Of a DNA stretch of 59,867 bases, positions 1 through 7,766 are shown one piece after another. Source of the stretch: Roseospira navarrensis (GTDB taxonomy: Bacteria; Pseudomonadota; Alphaproteobacteria; Rhodospirillales; Rhodospirillaceae); contig NZ_WIVE01000021.1 in NCBI RefSeq assembly GCF_009601025.1, positions 1-59,867 of the forward strand, in the 5' to 3' direction. The translations under genes and the position numbers were made by a program. Position 1 is the stretch's first letter, and every line of letters begins with the position of its first letter. A model generated the notes under the pieces. The model searched no databases. It had not been told where the DNA came from and saw nothing but the letters and a program-made list of their open reading frames with translations.

Positions 1-45
1 GGGGTGTGCGAAGGTGACGGTTTTCTTGGATGTGCGGACGGTCAT
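1..45 (-). CDS. N-terminal fragment of a small conserved protein (cut by window edge)
   Basis: Only the first 15 codons are present (MTVRTSKKTVTFAHP), read leftwards off the window. The ATG is complementary to 43-45 and is preceded at the right distance by a perfect Shine-Dalgarno GGAGGT (complement of 51-56), so the start is well supported. The opening resembles short uncharacterised alphaproteobacterial proteins beginning with a TVRTS/K-KTVTF motif, but this is recollection and the function is unknown. It lies just downstream of the small Lys/Pro/Ala-rich gene at 117-266 on the same strand, so the two may be cotranscribed. Confidence 0.6.
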   Translation of the reverse strand, partial: MTVRTSKKTVTFAHP

Positions 46-116
46 GGGAGACCTCCACGTCGCGACGATCCCGGCAGCGGGGAGGCGGGTGGAGGGGCGG
101 CCCCCTCCGAGTCCGG

Positions 117-266
117 TCACTTTGGCTTCTGTGCCGACGCCACGTCGCTCCCTTTCCCGGGGGGCTGGGCAACTGGTTTGCCGGCGGCCGGCGAACCCGC
201 CGCCTTGTCGTCCGGCTTGTCCTTGTTTGCGCTGGGCTGCGATTGGGAGAATGATTTGAAAGACAT
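117..266 (-). CDS. Small Lys/Ala/Pro-rich protein of 49 residues, unknown function
   Basis: A 49-residue frame starting MSFKSFSQSQ and ending in AQKPK. It is hydrophilic, rich in Lys, Ala, Pro and Asp, with no membrane segment or signal peptide and probably disordered. An AAAAGGGG stretch lies 4-5 bases before the ATG and serves as the ribosome site; an in-frame ATG seven codons upstream (287) lacks one. A promoter-like pair (-35 TTGAAA, 17 bp, -10 CATATT) lies at 314-342 on the same strand. No family was recognised. The frame is shorter than usual gene-calling cut-offs, so it may be missed by automatic annotation. Confidence 0.5.
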   Translation of the reverse strand: MSFKSFSQSQPSANKDKPDDKAAGSPAAGKPVAQPPGKGSDVASAQKPK

Positions 267-313
267 GACTGCCCCTTTTCGGGCCATGCGGACAATGATT
301 TGCCAGCGTTTAC

Positions 314-342
314 AATATGGTATTGATGGTGTGTTCTTTCAA
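314..342 (-). promoter_or_regulatory. Sigma-70-like promoter for the small gene at 117-266
   Basis: Read on minus: TTGAAA (337-342), a 17-bp spacer, then CATATT (314-319). The surrounding 300-420 is clearly AT-richer than the rest of the window. The -35 is part of a GCATTGAAA motif that recurs on minus near 19.85 kb and 28.68 kb, each time upstream of a minus-strand gene. Confidence 0.45.
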
Positions 343-551
343 TGCGTCCGCAGGTTTTAAAGTTTTTTTCAGAGGGTCTCTTTTGTCGTTTTGATATCGC
401 TCGTTTTTTCTGGACCTCTTTCCAAACCGGAATGCGCGGCCGCCCCCCGTTCCCGCGAGGACCCCACAGTTTGCTTTGGGCCAGGATCTGATCCGGCGCA
501 CCGATGAGAATGACTCCCTCGACACAGGGTGGCCAGGTCGGGGAGGCCGGA

Positions 552-1286
552 TCAGCGCCCGGCCCCAACCAGCGCCGCGCAGGTCGCCAGGTCCACGCCG
601 CCCGTGTCCAGGTCCGGCACCACGCGGTCGGCGGCGGAAAAATCCTCGTCGCGGGTATAGGCGGAAGGCGTGACCAGGCAGCGCATGCCGGCGCCCTTGG
701 CCGCCGCGAGGCCGATGCCGCTGTCTTCCACCACCACGCAGCGCGCCGGGTCCAGGCCCAGGGTCTCCGCCGCCAGGGTGTAGACCGCCGGGTCCGGCTT
801 CTTCCGCGCCACGCAGTCGCCCGCGAACACGGGGATGCGCCGGGCGCGCTCCGGCCCCAGGCATACCCGCACCACCGCCGCCACCGCGCGCTCGTGCGAC
901 GTGGAGCACACCGCCACCGGCACACCGGCCCCCAGCGCCGCGTCCACCAGCCGCGCCACCCCGGGACGCGGCGGGATCGCGCCAGCCTCGATCAGGTCCA
1001 GATACAGCCCGGTCTTGCGGTGGTGCAGGTCGGCGATCAGGGCGGATCGGGCGTCCGCGTCCGCGTCCGCCACCGGCCAGCCGGCCTCGTCGAAGTACCG
1101 ACTCATCCGCTCCTTGCCGCCGCCCGTGGTCAGGAGGGGGCCGTAGGTCTCCTCTGTCCACGCACACCCCAGCCCGATTTCGGCGAAGGCCCGGTTGAAG
1201 GCGACGCGATGGCCGTCCCGCTCGGTGTCGGCCAGCACGCCGTCGCAATCGAACAGCAGCCCCTGAAGCGGCCCACGAGTTGCCAT
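552..1286 (-). CDS. HAD-IA family phosphatase, CbbY-like
   Basis: 244 residues. HAD motif I is LFDCDGVLADTE near residue 11 (nucleophile and acid/base aspartates), motif II Ser is in CSTSHER, motif III Lys is in ARKKPDP, and motif IV is VVVEDSGIGL. The D-C-D-G-V-L-A-D-T-E-R-D-G-H motif and overall length match CbbY proteins, which in photosynthetic bacteria and plastids dephosphorylate xulose-1,5-bisphosphate, an inhibitor of Rubisco. That role is inferred from family knowledge; no cbb genes are visible here, so another sugar phosphate is possible. It follows the MscS-type gene by 3 bp and is probably cotranscribed with it. Confidence 0.85.
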   Translation of the reverse strand: MATRGPLQGLLFDCDGVLADTERDGHRVAFNRAFAEIGLGCAWTEETYGPLLTTGGGKERMSRYFDEAGWPVADADADARSALIADLHHRKTGLYLDLIEAGAIPPRPGVARLVDAALGAGVPVAVCSTSHERAVAAVVRVCLGPERARRIPVFAGDCVARKKPDPAVYTLAAETLGLDPARCVVVEDSGIGLAAAKGAGMRCLVTPSAYTRDEDFSAADRVVPDLDTGGVDLATCAALVGAGR

Positions 1287-1289
1287 GGT

Positions 1290-4151
1290 CTAGCGCCCCT
1301 CCCCGGGTCCGCTGCCGTCGGGATCGGGCAGCCCGACCGCCGCGCCGGAGGGATTGGCGTCCAGCGGCGTGCCGGGCGTGGCCACCGCCCCGGGCCGGGT
1401 GGCATGCTCGCCCATGGCCGCCAGCCGGTCCACGTGAAGGTGCGCCGGCGGCGCATTGCCCTGCTTGTCCACGCCGAAATACAGCGTCATGTGCGGGTAC
1501 GGGATCTCGATGCCCTCGGCGTCGAAGCGGTGCTTCATGCGGCGATTGAACTCGCGACCCACCCACCACTGCATGATCGGCTTGGTCTTGATGCGCGCCT
1601 TGATGATGACCGCCGAGTTTTTGAAGCCGTCCACGCCCAGCACCTCCAGGGCTTCCAGGATGACCGGGCCGTATTCGTCGTCCTGCTGAAGCCCGGCGGC
1701 GATCTCCCGCAGGATCTGGGTGACCTGGTCCGTGTTCTCCCGATAGGCGACGGCGACTTCCATCAGGTAGTACGAAAAGTCCTTGGTCATGTTGGTGACC
1801 GTATCCACGGCGCTGAACGGAATGGTGTGCAGGTTGCCCGACAGGTCGCGCAGCCGGATGGAGCGGATGGACATGGCCTCCACCACGCCCGCGTGCGTGC
1901 CCACCTGCACGACGTCACCGACGCCGATGGTGTCCTCCAGCAGGTTGAACACGCCGCTGATGACGTCCTGCACCAGCTTTTGCGAGCCGAAGCCGATGGC
2001 CAGACCGATGACACCGGCACCGGCCAGCAGCGGGGCGATGTCCACGCCGATTTCGGACAGCACGATCAGAGAGGCCACCACCACCAGGAACACCGTCAGC
2101 ACGTTGCGCAGCAACGGCAGCAGCGTGCGCTCGCGCTGGCCGCGCTCGACCACCTTGCCGTCCGCATCGGTCGAGGTCAGATAGCGCTGGATCATGTGGT
2201 TGACGCCCTCCCAAAGGCCGATCGCAATGGCCAGGACCAGCAGAAGGTTCAGCGCCATGGTGACAAGGCGCTGGCCGCCGCCCATGGTCAGCCAGGACGT
2301 CGCGCCCACGTGCCAGGAATCCAGCACCAGCACCAGGGCCACCAGGGCCACCATCAGGCGGGCCACACCGGCGCCGATGCCCACATAACGCCGGCCCCGG
2401 TCGCGGGCCGCGCGGTCCAGCTTGGAGGCGCCGTGCAGGCGCAGGGCGGCTGCGTCGCGCAGTTTCTGGACTCGCTCCAGCAGCAGCACCGCGACGAACA
2501 GGGTGAGGACGGTCTTGACGGTGGCCCAGCCGGCGACCGCGAACCACTGTTCCGAATCGATGATCCAGGCGAAGAAGATCCCGATGGCATAGGCGGTCGC
2601 CAGGATGTGCCAGATGTCGGCCAGGCCCCTCTGCAGGCCGCTGATCCAGGGCGCGGATCCCCCGGTCTGAACGGGGATCCGGCGGATCGCGGCCTTGCCC
2701 ACGCTGCGCAGCGAGATCAGCGTCCGCACCACCAGCACCAGCACGATGAAGCCGGCCACGTGGCCGAGCAACGTGCGCCCTCCGGGGGGCATGCCGAGCA
2801 GGCGCGACACCTCCACCATCAGATAGCTCAGGACCAGCGCAAGGGCGGTCCAGCGCAGGCCCCGGAACAGCAGGCGGGCCGTCTCGTCGCCCACGGGGAT
2901 CAGGCGCAGGTCGGCGTTCGCGGGCGACAGGCCGGCGCGCAGCACGATATCCAGACCGCGCAGGATCACCAGACTGGTGACCACCACGGCCGCCACCAGT
3001 TCGGTCCGCCACGGCGCGTCGATCACCGGCATGATGGCCTGGGCGGCGGCGGCGAAGACGCTGATCGGCAGCAGGGCCAGCACCAGATGCGTGACCAGCA
3101 GGATCACGCGCCGGCTGGTCCCGGTGTCGGTCGCCTTTTCCCGCAACCGGCGCATGGCGCCGCCCAGTGCGAGCCGGAGCAGGACGGCCGCCGTCAGACC
3201 GGCCAGCACCACGGCGCCGATCTGCCACGCGAGATTGAGCCACAGACCGCGCTGGGTGTCCTCGAACTGCACCACCAGCCAGGTCCAGATTTCCGGGATC
3301 TGGGTGGTGATGCCGCTGGTCGAGACGACGTCCTCGTACAGGTCGTGGAAAAACTCGGTCAGCGCGGTGATGTCCGGCGCGGGAATGGGCAGCGCCGAGC
3401 CCGTGTCCGTGGACTCGGCCGGGGGGTCGCCCGTGCCTGTCGTGGCGCCGTCCGGCGCGGCCGCCGTGTCCGATGCGCCGCCGCTGCCTTCGCCGCCGCC
3501 GCCGCCGGAGTCGCCGCTGCCGCCGCCGGACATGACCGAGGATACCGCCGCCGCCATGCCGGCCAGACCCCGCCCGGGCGTCGGCGGGCTGGCGGGCTGG
3601 GCGGCGTCGGCGGCGCCGGGTCCGTCGGCGCCACGGGCTTCCCCCGCCGAGGGCGGCGCGTCCGGCGCGCTGACCCGCAGCAGCTCGATCAGGGCCGCGC
3701 GGGCCTCGGGATCCTTCAGCACGGCGACCAGATTGGCGGCCTCTTCAAAGGCAGTGGGGGGCGCGGCATCGGGGGGCACAGGATCGGGGCCCCTCGGGTC
3801 GGCGGGCGGCGCGGGGGACGCGCCGGGTCGAGCGTTCGCGGTGGGCGCGGTCTCTGAGGGGGCCTGGGCCGCGCCGTCGGCGGCCGCCGATTGGGGCGGG
3901 GCGGATGCGGCGGGCGCGGTTTCTCCCGGCGGGCCGTCCGCCTGGGTCGCGGCGGCGGCCTCGGCGGCCGCGCGGCGATCCTCCAGCATGGCCCCGAGCG
4001 CGCGCTGGGTCTCCTCGGGCAGCGGCTGGGCCGCCGGCGCGGGCATCCAGGGGCCGCCCCACAGGACGGCGAGGAGGCAGAGGAGGCCGAGCAGCGGCAG
4101 CAGGGGGAGCCGGGGGAGCCGGTGCGGTGGGCGGCGGCGTGGTGGCGTCAC
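1290..4151 (-). CDS. Large MscS-family mechanosensitive channel
   Basis: 953 residues, far longer than E. coli MscS (286) and closer to the large YbiO/YnaI-like members. An N-terminal signal or membrane anchor (Leu-rich, residues 10-40) is followed by about 200 residues of Ala/Pro/Gly-rich, probably periplasmic linker, then many membrane segments (about residues 285-680). The conserved pore helix and beta-domain follow: GLAIGFGSQKLVQDVISG near residue 705-725, then the GDVV...G..G.V..M..R.T-like stretch and IPFS. The C-terminal MscS cytosolic region runs to about 890. It likely protects cells from hypo-osmotic shock. Downstream overlap-like spacing of 3 bp links it to the HAD gene. The start is the first Met before the hydrophobic segment. 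Confidence 0.88.
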   Translation of the reverse strand: MTPPRRRPPHRLPRLPLLPLLGLLCLLAVLWGGPWMPAPAAQPLPEETQRALGAMLEDRRAAAEAAAATQADGPPGETAPAASAPPQSAAADGAAQAPSETAPTANARPGASPAPPADPRGPDPVPPDAAPPTAFEEAANLVAVLKDPEARAALIELLRVSAPDAPPSAGEARGADGPGAADAAQPASPPTPGRGLAGMAAAVSSVMSGGGSGDSGGGGGEGSGGASDTAAAPDGATTGTGDPPAESTDTGSALPIPAPDITALTEFFHDLYEDVVSTSGITTQIPEIWTWLVVQFEDTQRGLWLNLAWQIGAVVLAGLTAAVLLRLALGGAMRRLREKATDTGTSRRVILLVTHLVLALLPISVFAAAAQAIMPVIDAPWRTELVAAVVVTSLVILRGLDIVLRAGLSPANADLRLIPVGDETARLLFRGLRWTALALVLSYLMVEVSRLLGMPPGGRTLLGHVAGFIVLVLVVRTLISLRSVGKAAIRRIPVQTGGSAPWISGLQRGLADIWHILATAYAIGIFFAWIIDSEQWFAVAGWATVKTVLTLFVAVLLLERVQKLRDAAALRLHGASKLDRAARDRGRRYVGIGAGVARLMVALVALVLVLDSWHVGATSWLTMGGGQRLVTMALNLLLVLAIAIGLWEGVNHMIQRYLTSTDADGKVVERGQRERTLLPLLRNVLTVFLVVVASLIVLSEIGVDIAPLLAGAGVIGLAIGFGSQKLVQDVISGVFNLLEDTIGVGDVVQVGTHAGVVEAMSIRSIRLRDLSGNLHTIPFSAVDTVTNMTKDFSYYLMEVAVAYRENTDQVTQILREIAAGLQQDDEYGPVILEALEVLGVDGFKNSAVIIKARIKTKPIMQWWVGREFNRRMKHRFDAEGIEIPYPHMTLYFGVDKQGNAPPAHLHVDRLAAMGEHATRPGAVATPGTPLDANPSGAAVGLPDPDGSGPGEGR

Positions 4152-4455
4152 GTCGGATCATCTCCGTCTCGGCGGGGATCGGGGACAGGGCCACCCACTC
4201 GGACCGGATGCCCGGGTCCGGGGCCTCCATATCCCGGCGTCGGATGCGCGGGACTCATCCGCCCGTTCGGCCCCGGTCCGCGTCCCGACGCGGTGAGCCT
4301 CATCCTGTTCCCTGGAAGCGCGTCGAGGGGGCGGGCGGCGGACCCGCCTTCGGCAGGGCGCCTTGCCTGTGGTCTGCCGTTACCATCCCCGATCCAGCGG
4401 GGGCGGCGCAAGGCCCCTGGGGCCATCGGGCCGGGCAATCGGGCGGGGCGGCGGA

Positions 4456-4487
4456 GGCGATCAACCGGACGAGTCCGGTTCGTCGCC
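4456..4487. repeat. 32-bp imperfect palindromic repeat, copy 1
   Basis: Begins GGCGATCAACCGGAC and ends GTCCGGTTCGTCGCC; the two arms pair with two mismatches. A second copy of identical length, 26 of 32 positions the same, lies at 35381-35412, and a weaker third at 29437-29468. All three are intergenic. Confidence 0.6.
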
Positions 4488-4538
4488 GATCAGTATGAAA
4501 CGCATGAACAGGGTCCGGGCGGGGTCGGGCAGACCGAA

Positions 4539-4569
4539 GAACGCCCCCGGGCGGGTGCCGGGGGCGTTC
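4539..4569 (-). terminator. Intrinsic terminator of the VPLPA-CTERM gene
   Basis: Perfect 12-bp stem GAACGCCCCCGG / CCGGGGGCGTTC with a 7-base loop, 28 bp beyond the stop of the minus-strand gene at 4597-5280. The U-tract is weak (TCTTC). Confidence 0.7.
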
Positions 4570-4596
4570 GCGTAAGCGTTGGTGTTGGTGCGGCCG

Positions 4597-5280
4597 TCAG
4601 GCGGCGGCGCGGCCCTTGTTCAGCCAGCGCGTGCCCGCCAGACCGACCAGGGCCGTCAGCAGGAACCAGCCGGCGGCCGGCAGCGGCACCACGGACGGAT
4701 CGCCGTAGACGCTGACATGCGACAGGGCCTGATTCAGGTCGCTGTCGATGGCGTTGAAGGCGGTGTAGGGCGAATCCTCGTGCCCGGAGCCGATGGCCCA
4801 GTTGAACGACAGTGTGGACAAGGCCAGCGCCGCGACATCCACCGAGAACGCCGCATAGTCCGGATTGCCGTCGTTCTTCTTCCCGCCCTGCCCGGACTTG
4901 AACGAGATGTACAGCGTGTCGTAGCCGGTGGGCACGATGAAGGAAAACGTGCCGTACAGACCGGATTGCAGATCATTCTCGTCCGTCTTGCCCAGCAGCA
5001 GCGGCATGGTCCCGTCGCTGTTGCTGTCGCTCTTGTCCAGCAGCGTGCCGGTGAAGCCGGGCAATTTGTCCAGCTTGTCGTTGCCGTCGCCGAAGGCATA
5101 GCATCCGATGCTCGCCACATCGGCGCTGGCGAGAGAAAACTCCCGGTCGTCCGTCGCGGCCGTATCCGGACAGGTGGCCATCGCCGCCTGGGCCCCGCCG
5201 GCCGCCCCGAAGGTCATGACCGCCGCGAGCCCGGCGGCTCCAAGGATACCCTTGACCATCGTCAAAAACCCCCGTCGCAT
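4597..5280 (-). CDS. Secreted protein with VPLPA-CTERM sorting signal
   Basis: 227 residues. An N-terminal signal peptide (basic start, hydrophobic core about residues 10-30, ending near AQA) precedes a mature domain rich in Asp, Gly, Ser and Asn. The C-terminus shows VPLPAAGWFLL at about 198-208, a hydrophobic helix, then a basic tail (RWLNKGRAAA). This matches the VPLPA-CTERM variant of PEP-CTERM tails, processed by exosortase-type enzymes; that assignment is family knowledge applied to a motif I can see. No exosortase or polysaccharide genes lie in this window. An alternative start at 5259 (MVKG) has a GGGGG ribosome site. The body domain was not recognised. Confidence 0.8.
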   Translation of the reverse strand: MRRGFLTMVKGILGAAGLAAVMTFGAAGGAQAAMATCPDTAATDDREFSLASADVASIGCYAFGDGNDKLDKLPGFTGTLLDKSDSNSDGTMPLLLGKTDENDLQSGLYGTFSFIVPTGYDTLYISFKSGQGGKKNDGNPDYAAFSVDVAALALSTLSFNWAIGSGHEDSPYTAFNAIDSDLNQALSHVSVYGDPSVVPLPAAGWFLLTALVGLAGTRWLNKGRAAA

Positions 5281-5612
5281 CCGGCTGCATCTGTTGGACC
5301 CCGAAGGTCCGACGGCGCCGGCAAGCCAATTTCGTTAGCGTAAAGATACGACCAAGTCTCCGACGCTTCAAGTATGTCTTCCAGGATAGACCCGCAAACG
5401 ACCAGGGCGCGCGCGTTTCATTCCGCACCCTAAAAAGGCGCCCGCCGACGAACGGTTTCCTGGCGTTTTCTCTCAGCCGGAGGCGAACAACATCAGGAGT
5501 TGTGCGGTCGAGCGGCCGGGTCTTGCCCCGAGCCGGTGCCGCGCATCCGCCCCGAGTCGCCCCGGGGTCCAAAGCGGGGCGGGAAGGCGGCGCGGAGCCC
5601 CCGGACGGGCGC
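5281..5612. other. Intergenic stretch upstream of the VPLPA-CTERM gene
   Basis: 332 bp between ftsY (ending 5613) and the VPLPA-CTERM gene, both on minus. A short hairpin with a GGACC/GGTCC stem and TTCG-type loop sits near 5295-5311 in what would be the 5' leader. I considered a cyclic-di-GMP riboswitch but could not match the consensus. No coding frame is credible. Confidence 0.5.
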
Positions 5613-7766
5613 CTAAAGACCCATCAGGCTGCTCGAAAATTCGTCCGCCCGGAACGGCCGCAGGTCCTCCACGGCCTCGCCGATGCCGACGAAGTGGATC
5701 GGCAGCTTGAACGCCTGCGCCAGCGAGATGACCACGCCGCCCTTGGCGGTGCCGTCCAGCTTGGTGACGGCCAGGCCGGTGACCCCCACCATCTCCTGGA
5801 ACACCTTGACCTGCTGCATGGCGTTCTGGCCCACGGTGGCGTCGATCACCAGCAGCACGGTGTGGGGGGCGGTCTCGTCCAGCTTCTTGATGACGCGGAC
5901 GACCTTCTTCAACTCATCCATCAGCTCGGTGCGGTTCTGCAGCCGCCCGGCGGTGTCGATCAGAAGCACGTCGTCGCCGCGCGTGCGCGCCTCCTGGATG
6001 GCGTCGAACGCCAGACCGGCGGCGTCCGCGCCCGTCTGGCGGGCGATGACGGGGGCCCCCGTGCGCTCGCCCCAGATCTTGAGCTGCTCGACCGCCGCCG
6101 CGCGGAAGGTGTCGCCGGCCGCCAGCGAGACCTTGATGTTCCAGTCCGTCAACTGGCGCGCGATCTTGCCGATGGTCGTGGTCTTGCCCGAGCCGTTCAC
6201 GCCCACGACCAGCACGATATGCGGTTTGGGCTGCTTCCGGATGGCCAGGGGCACGGCCACGGGTTCGATCAGCGTGGCCAGTTCACCGGCGAAGTGCTCG
6301 CGCACCTCCTGTTCGGTCGGGTTGGCGCCGAAGCGGGCGCGGGACAGGGACTGGATCAGATCGTTGGCGGTGGACACGCCCAGGTCGGACTGGATGAGCA
6401 CATCTTCCAGGTACTCCAGCGCCTCGTCGTCCAGGCGGGCGGTCACCATGTGGTCGGTGATGCCCTTCGAGATCTTGGTGGACGAGCGGGTCAGCCCCTC
6501 GCGCAGCCGGGCGAAGAACCCGCCGCCCGCGCCCTTCTTCTTCTTCGGCGTCTCGCCCCACTCGATGTGGTGGAGGTTGGGATCGGCGACCGCGTCCGCC
6601 GCCGGGGCGCCGGCTTTCGCGTCAGCCGGCCTTTTCGCGTCGGCTGCGGCCTTCGCTCCGGCCTCGGCCTGCCATCGTGCCTCGGCCTCGGCTTTCGCCT
6701 CGGCCTGCTGTCGCGCTTCGGCCTCGGCTTTCGCCTCGGCCTCCTGTCGCGCTTCGGCCTCGGCTTTCGCCTCGGCCTCCTGGGCCTCCCGGCGGCGGCG
6801 GGCCTCGGCCTGAGCCTGGGCCTCGCGCTGTCGGCGCTCCTCTTCCTCGGCCCGGGCGAGAGCCTCCGCCTCGGCCAGAAGCCGGGCCGCCTCCCGGCGT
6901 TCCGCCTCGGCCGCCTCGCGGCGGCGTTGCTCGTCCGCGTCCGCGCGAGCCTGCGCCTCGGCGGCGTCCTTGCGCTGGCGCTCCTGCTCTTCGGCCCGAG
7001 CGCGGGCTTCGGCCTCTTCACGACGACGACGTTCTTCCGCCTCGGCGCGAGCCTGCGCCTCGGCGGCGTCCTTGCGCTGGCGCTCCTGCTCTTCCGCACT
7101 GGCGCGGGCTTCGGCCTCCTCGCGGCGGCGTTGCTCGTCCGCGTCCGCGCGGGCCTGCGCCTCGGCGGCTTCCCGGCGCTGGCGCGCCAGCTCCTCGGCG
7201 CGGGCGCGGGCTTCGGCCTCTTCTCGACGACGACGTTCTTCCGCTTCGGCGCGAGCCTGCGCCTCGGCGGCTTCCCGGCGCTGGCGCGCCTGCTCCTCGG
7301 CGCGGGCGCGGGCTTCGGCCTCTTCTCGACGACGCTGGTCTTCCGCCTCGGCGCGAGCCTGCGCTTCGTCCGCTTCCCGGCGCTGGCGTTCCTGCTCCTC
7401 GGCCCGAGCGCGGGCTTCGGCCTCCTGGCGCTGGCGTTCCTGCTCTTCGGCGCGGGCGCGGGCCTCGGCCTCCTCGCGGCGGCGGCGCGCCTCGGCCTCG
7501 GCGCGGAACCGGGCCTCCGCCTCCTGGCGCTGGCGCTGCTCTTCCGCCTCGGCCCGGGCCTGCGCCTGGGCGGCCTCGTGACGGCGGTGCTCTTCTTCCT
7601 CGGCGCGGGCGCGGGCCTCGGCCTCCTCGCGCTCCCGGGCTTCCTGCTCCGCCCGGGCCCAGAGCTCCGCCCGCTCGCGCCGTCGCGCCTCTTCTTCCTC
7701 GGCGCGGCGCCGGGCGTCCTCTTCCTCGCGCTGCTGCTTCTTCTTCTTGCCAAAGCCCCAGATCAC
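5613..7766 (-). CDS. ftsY: Signal recognition particle receptor FtsY with very long charged N-terminus
   Basis: 717 residues, against about 300-500 in most bacteria. The C-terminal NG GTPase domain (about 400-717) is canonical: P-loop GVNGSGKTTT near 522, DTAGR, TKLDG, and the insertion-box residues. It docks the Ffh-ribosome complex at the inner membrane. Residues about 10-370 are a low-complexity array of Arg/Glu/Ala repeats (RRREEAEARARAEE-type units), predicted to form a long single helix or coiled coil; FtsY A-domains are acidic and membrane-associated, but this is unusually long and almost balanced in charge. The start is GTG, overlapping the mtaB stop by four bases (GTGA), so translation is probably coupled. 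Confidence 0.95.
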   Translation of the reverse strand: MIWGFGKKKKQQREEEDARRRAEEEEARRRERAELWARAEQEAREREEAEARARAEEEEHRRHEAAQAQARAEAEEQRQRQEAEARFRAEAEARRRREEAEARARAEEQERQRQEAEARARAEEQERQRREADEAQARAEAEDQRRREEAEARARAEEQARQRREAAEAQARAEAEERRRREEAEARARAEELARQRREAAEAQARADADEQRRREEAEARASAEEQERQRKDAAEAQARAEAEERRRREEAEARARAEEQERQRKDAAEAQARADADEQRRREAAEAERREAARLLAEAEALARAEEEERRQREAQAQAEARRRREAQEAEAKAEAEARQEAEAKAEAEARQQAEAKAEAEARWQAEAGAKAAADAKRPADAKAGAPAADAVADPNLHHIEWGETPKKKKGAGGGFFARLREGLTRSSTKISKGITDHMVTARLDDEALEYLEDVLIQSDLGVSTANDLIQSLSRARFGANPTEQEVREHFAGELATLIEPVAVPLAIRKQPKPHIVLVVGVNGSGKTTTIGKIARQLTDWNIKVSLAAGDTFRAAAVEQLKIWGERTGAPVIARQTGADAAGLAFDAIQEARTRGDDVLLIDTAGRLQNRTELMDELKKVVRVIKKLDETAPHTVLLVIDATVGQNAMQQVKVFQEMVGVTGLAVTKLDGTAKGGVVISLAQAFKLPIHFVGIGEAVEDLRPFRADEFSSSLMGL

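Larger units (their letters stand above)
4152..4596. other. Intergenic stretch, one palindrome and one terminator
   Basis: 445 bp between two minus-strand genes. I see no credible coding frame. It contains a 32-bp imperfect palindrome (4456-4487) and the terminator at 4539-4569. The mscS promoter should lie at the left end, but no clear -35/-10 pair was recognised. Confidence 0.6.

Noticed and set aside
504-3857. Open frame of 1117 codons on plus opposite the mscS/HAD genes
   Set aside because: Composition (His, Gln, Gly, Asp-rich) is that of the antisense of high-GC genes; the minus-strand genes have clear conserved motifs.
5281-5420. Possible cyclic-di-GMP (GEMM) riboswitch before the VPLPA-CTERM gene
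   Set aside because: Only a short TTCG-loop hairpin is present; the GEMM core bases and second helix could not be matched.
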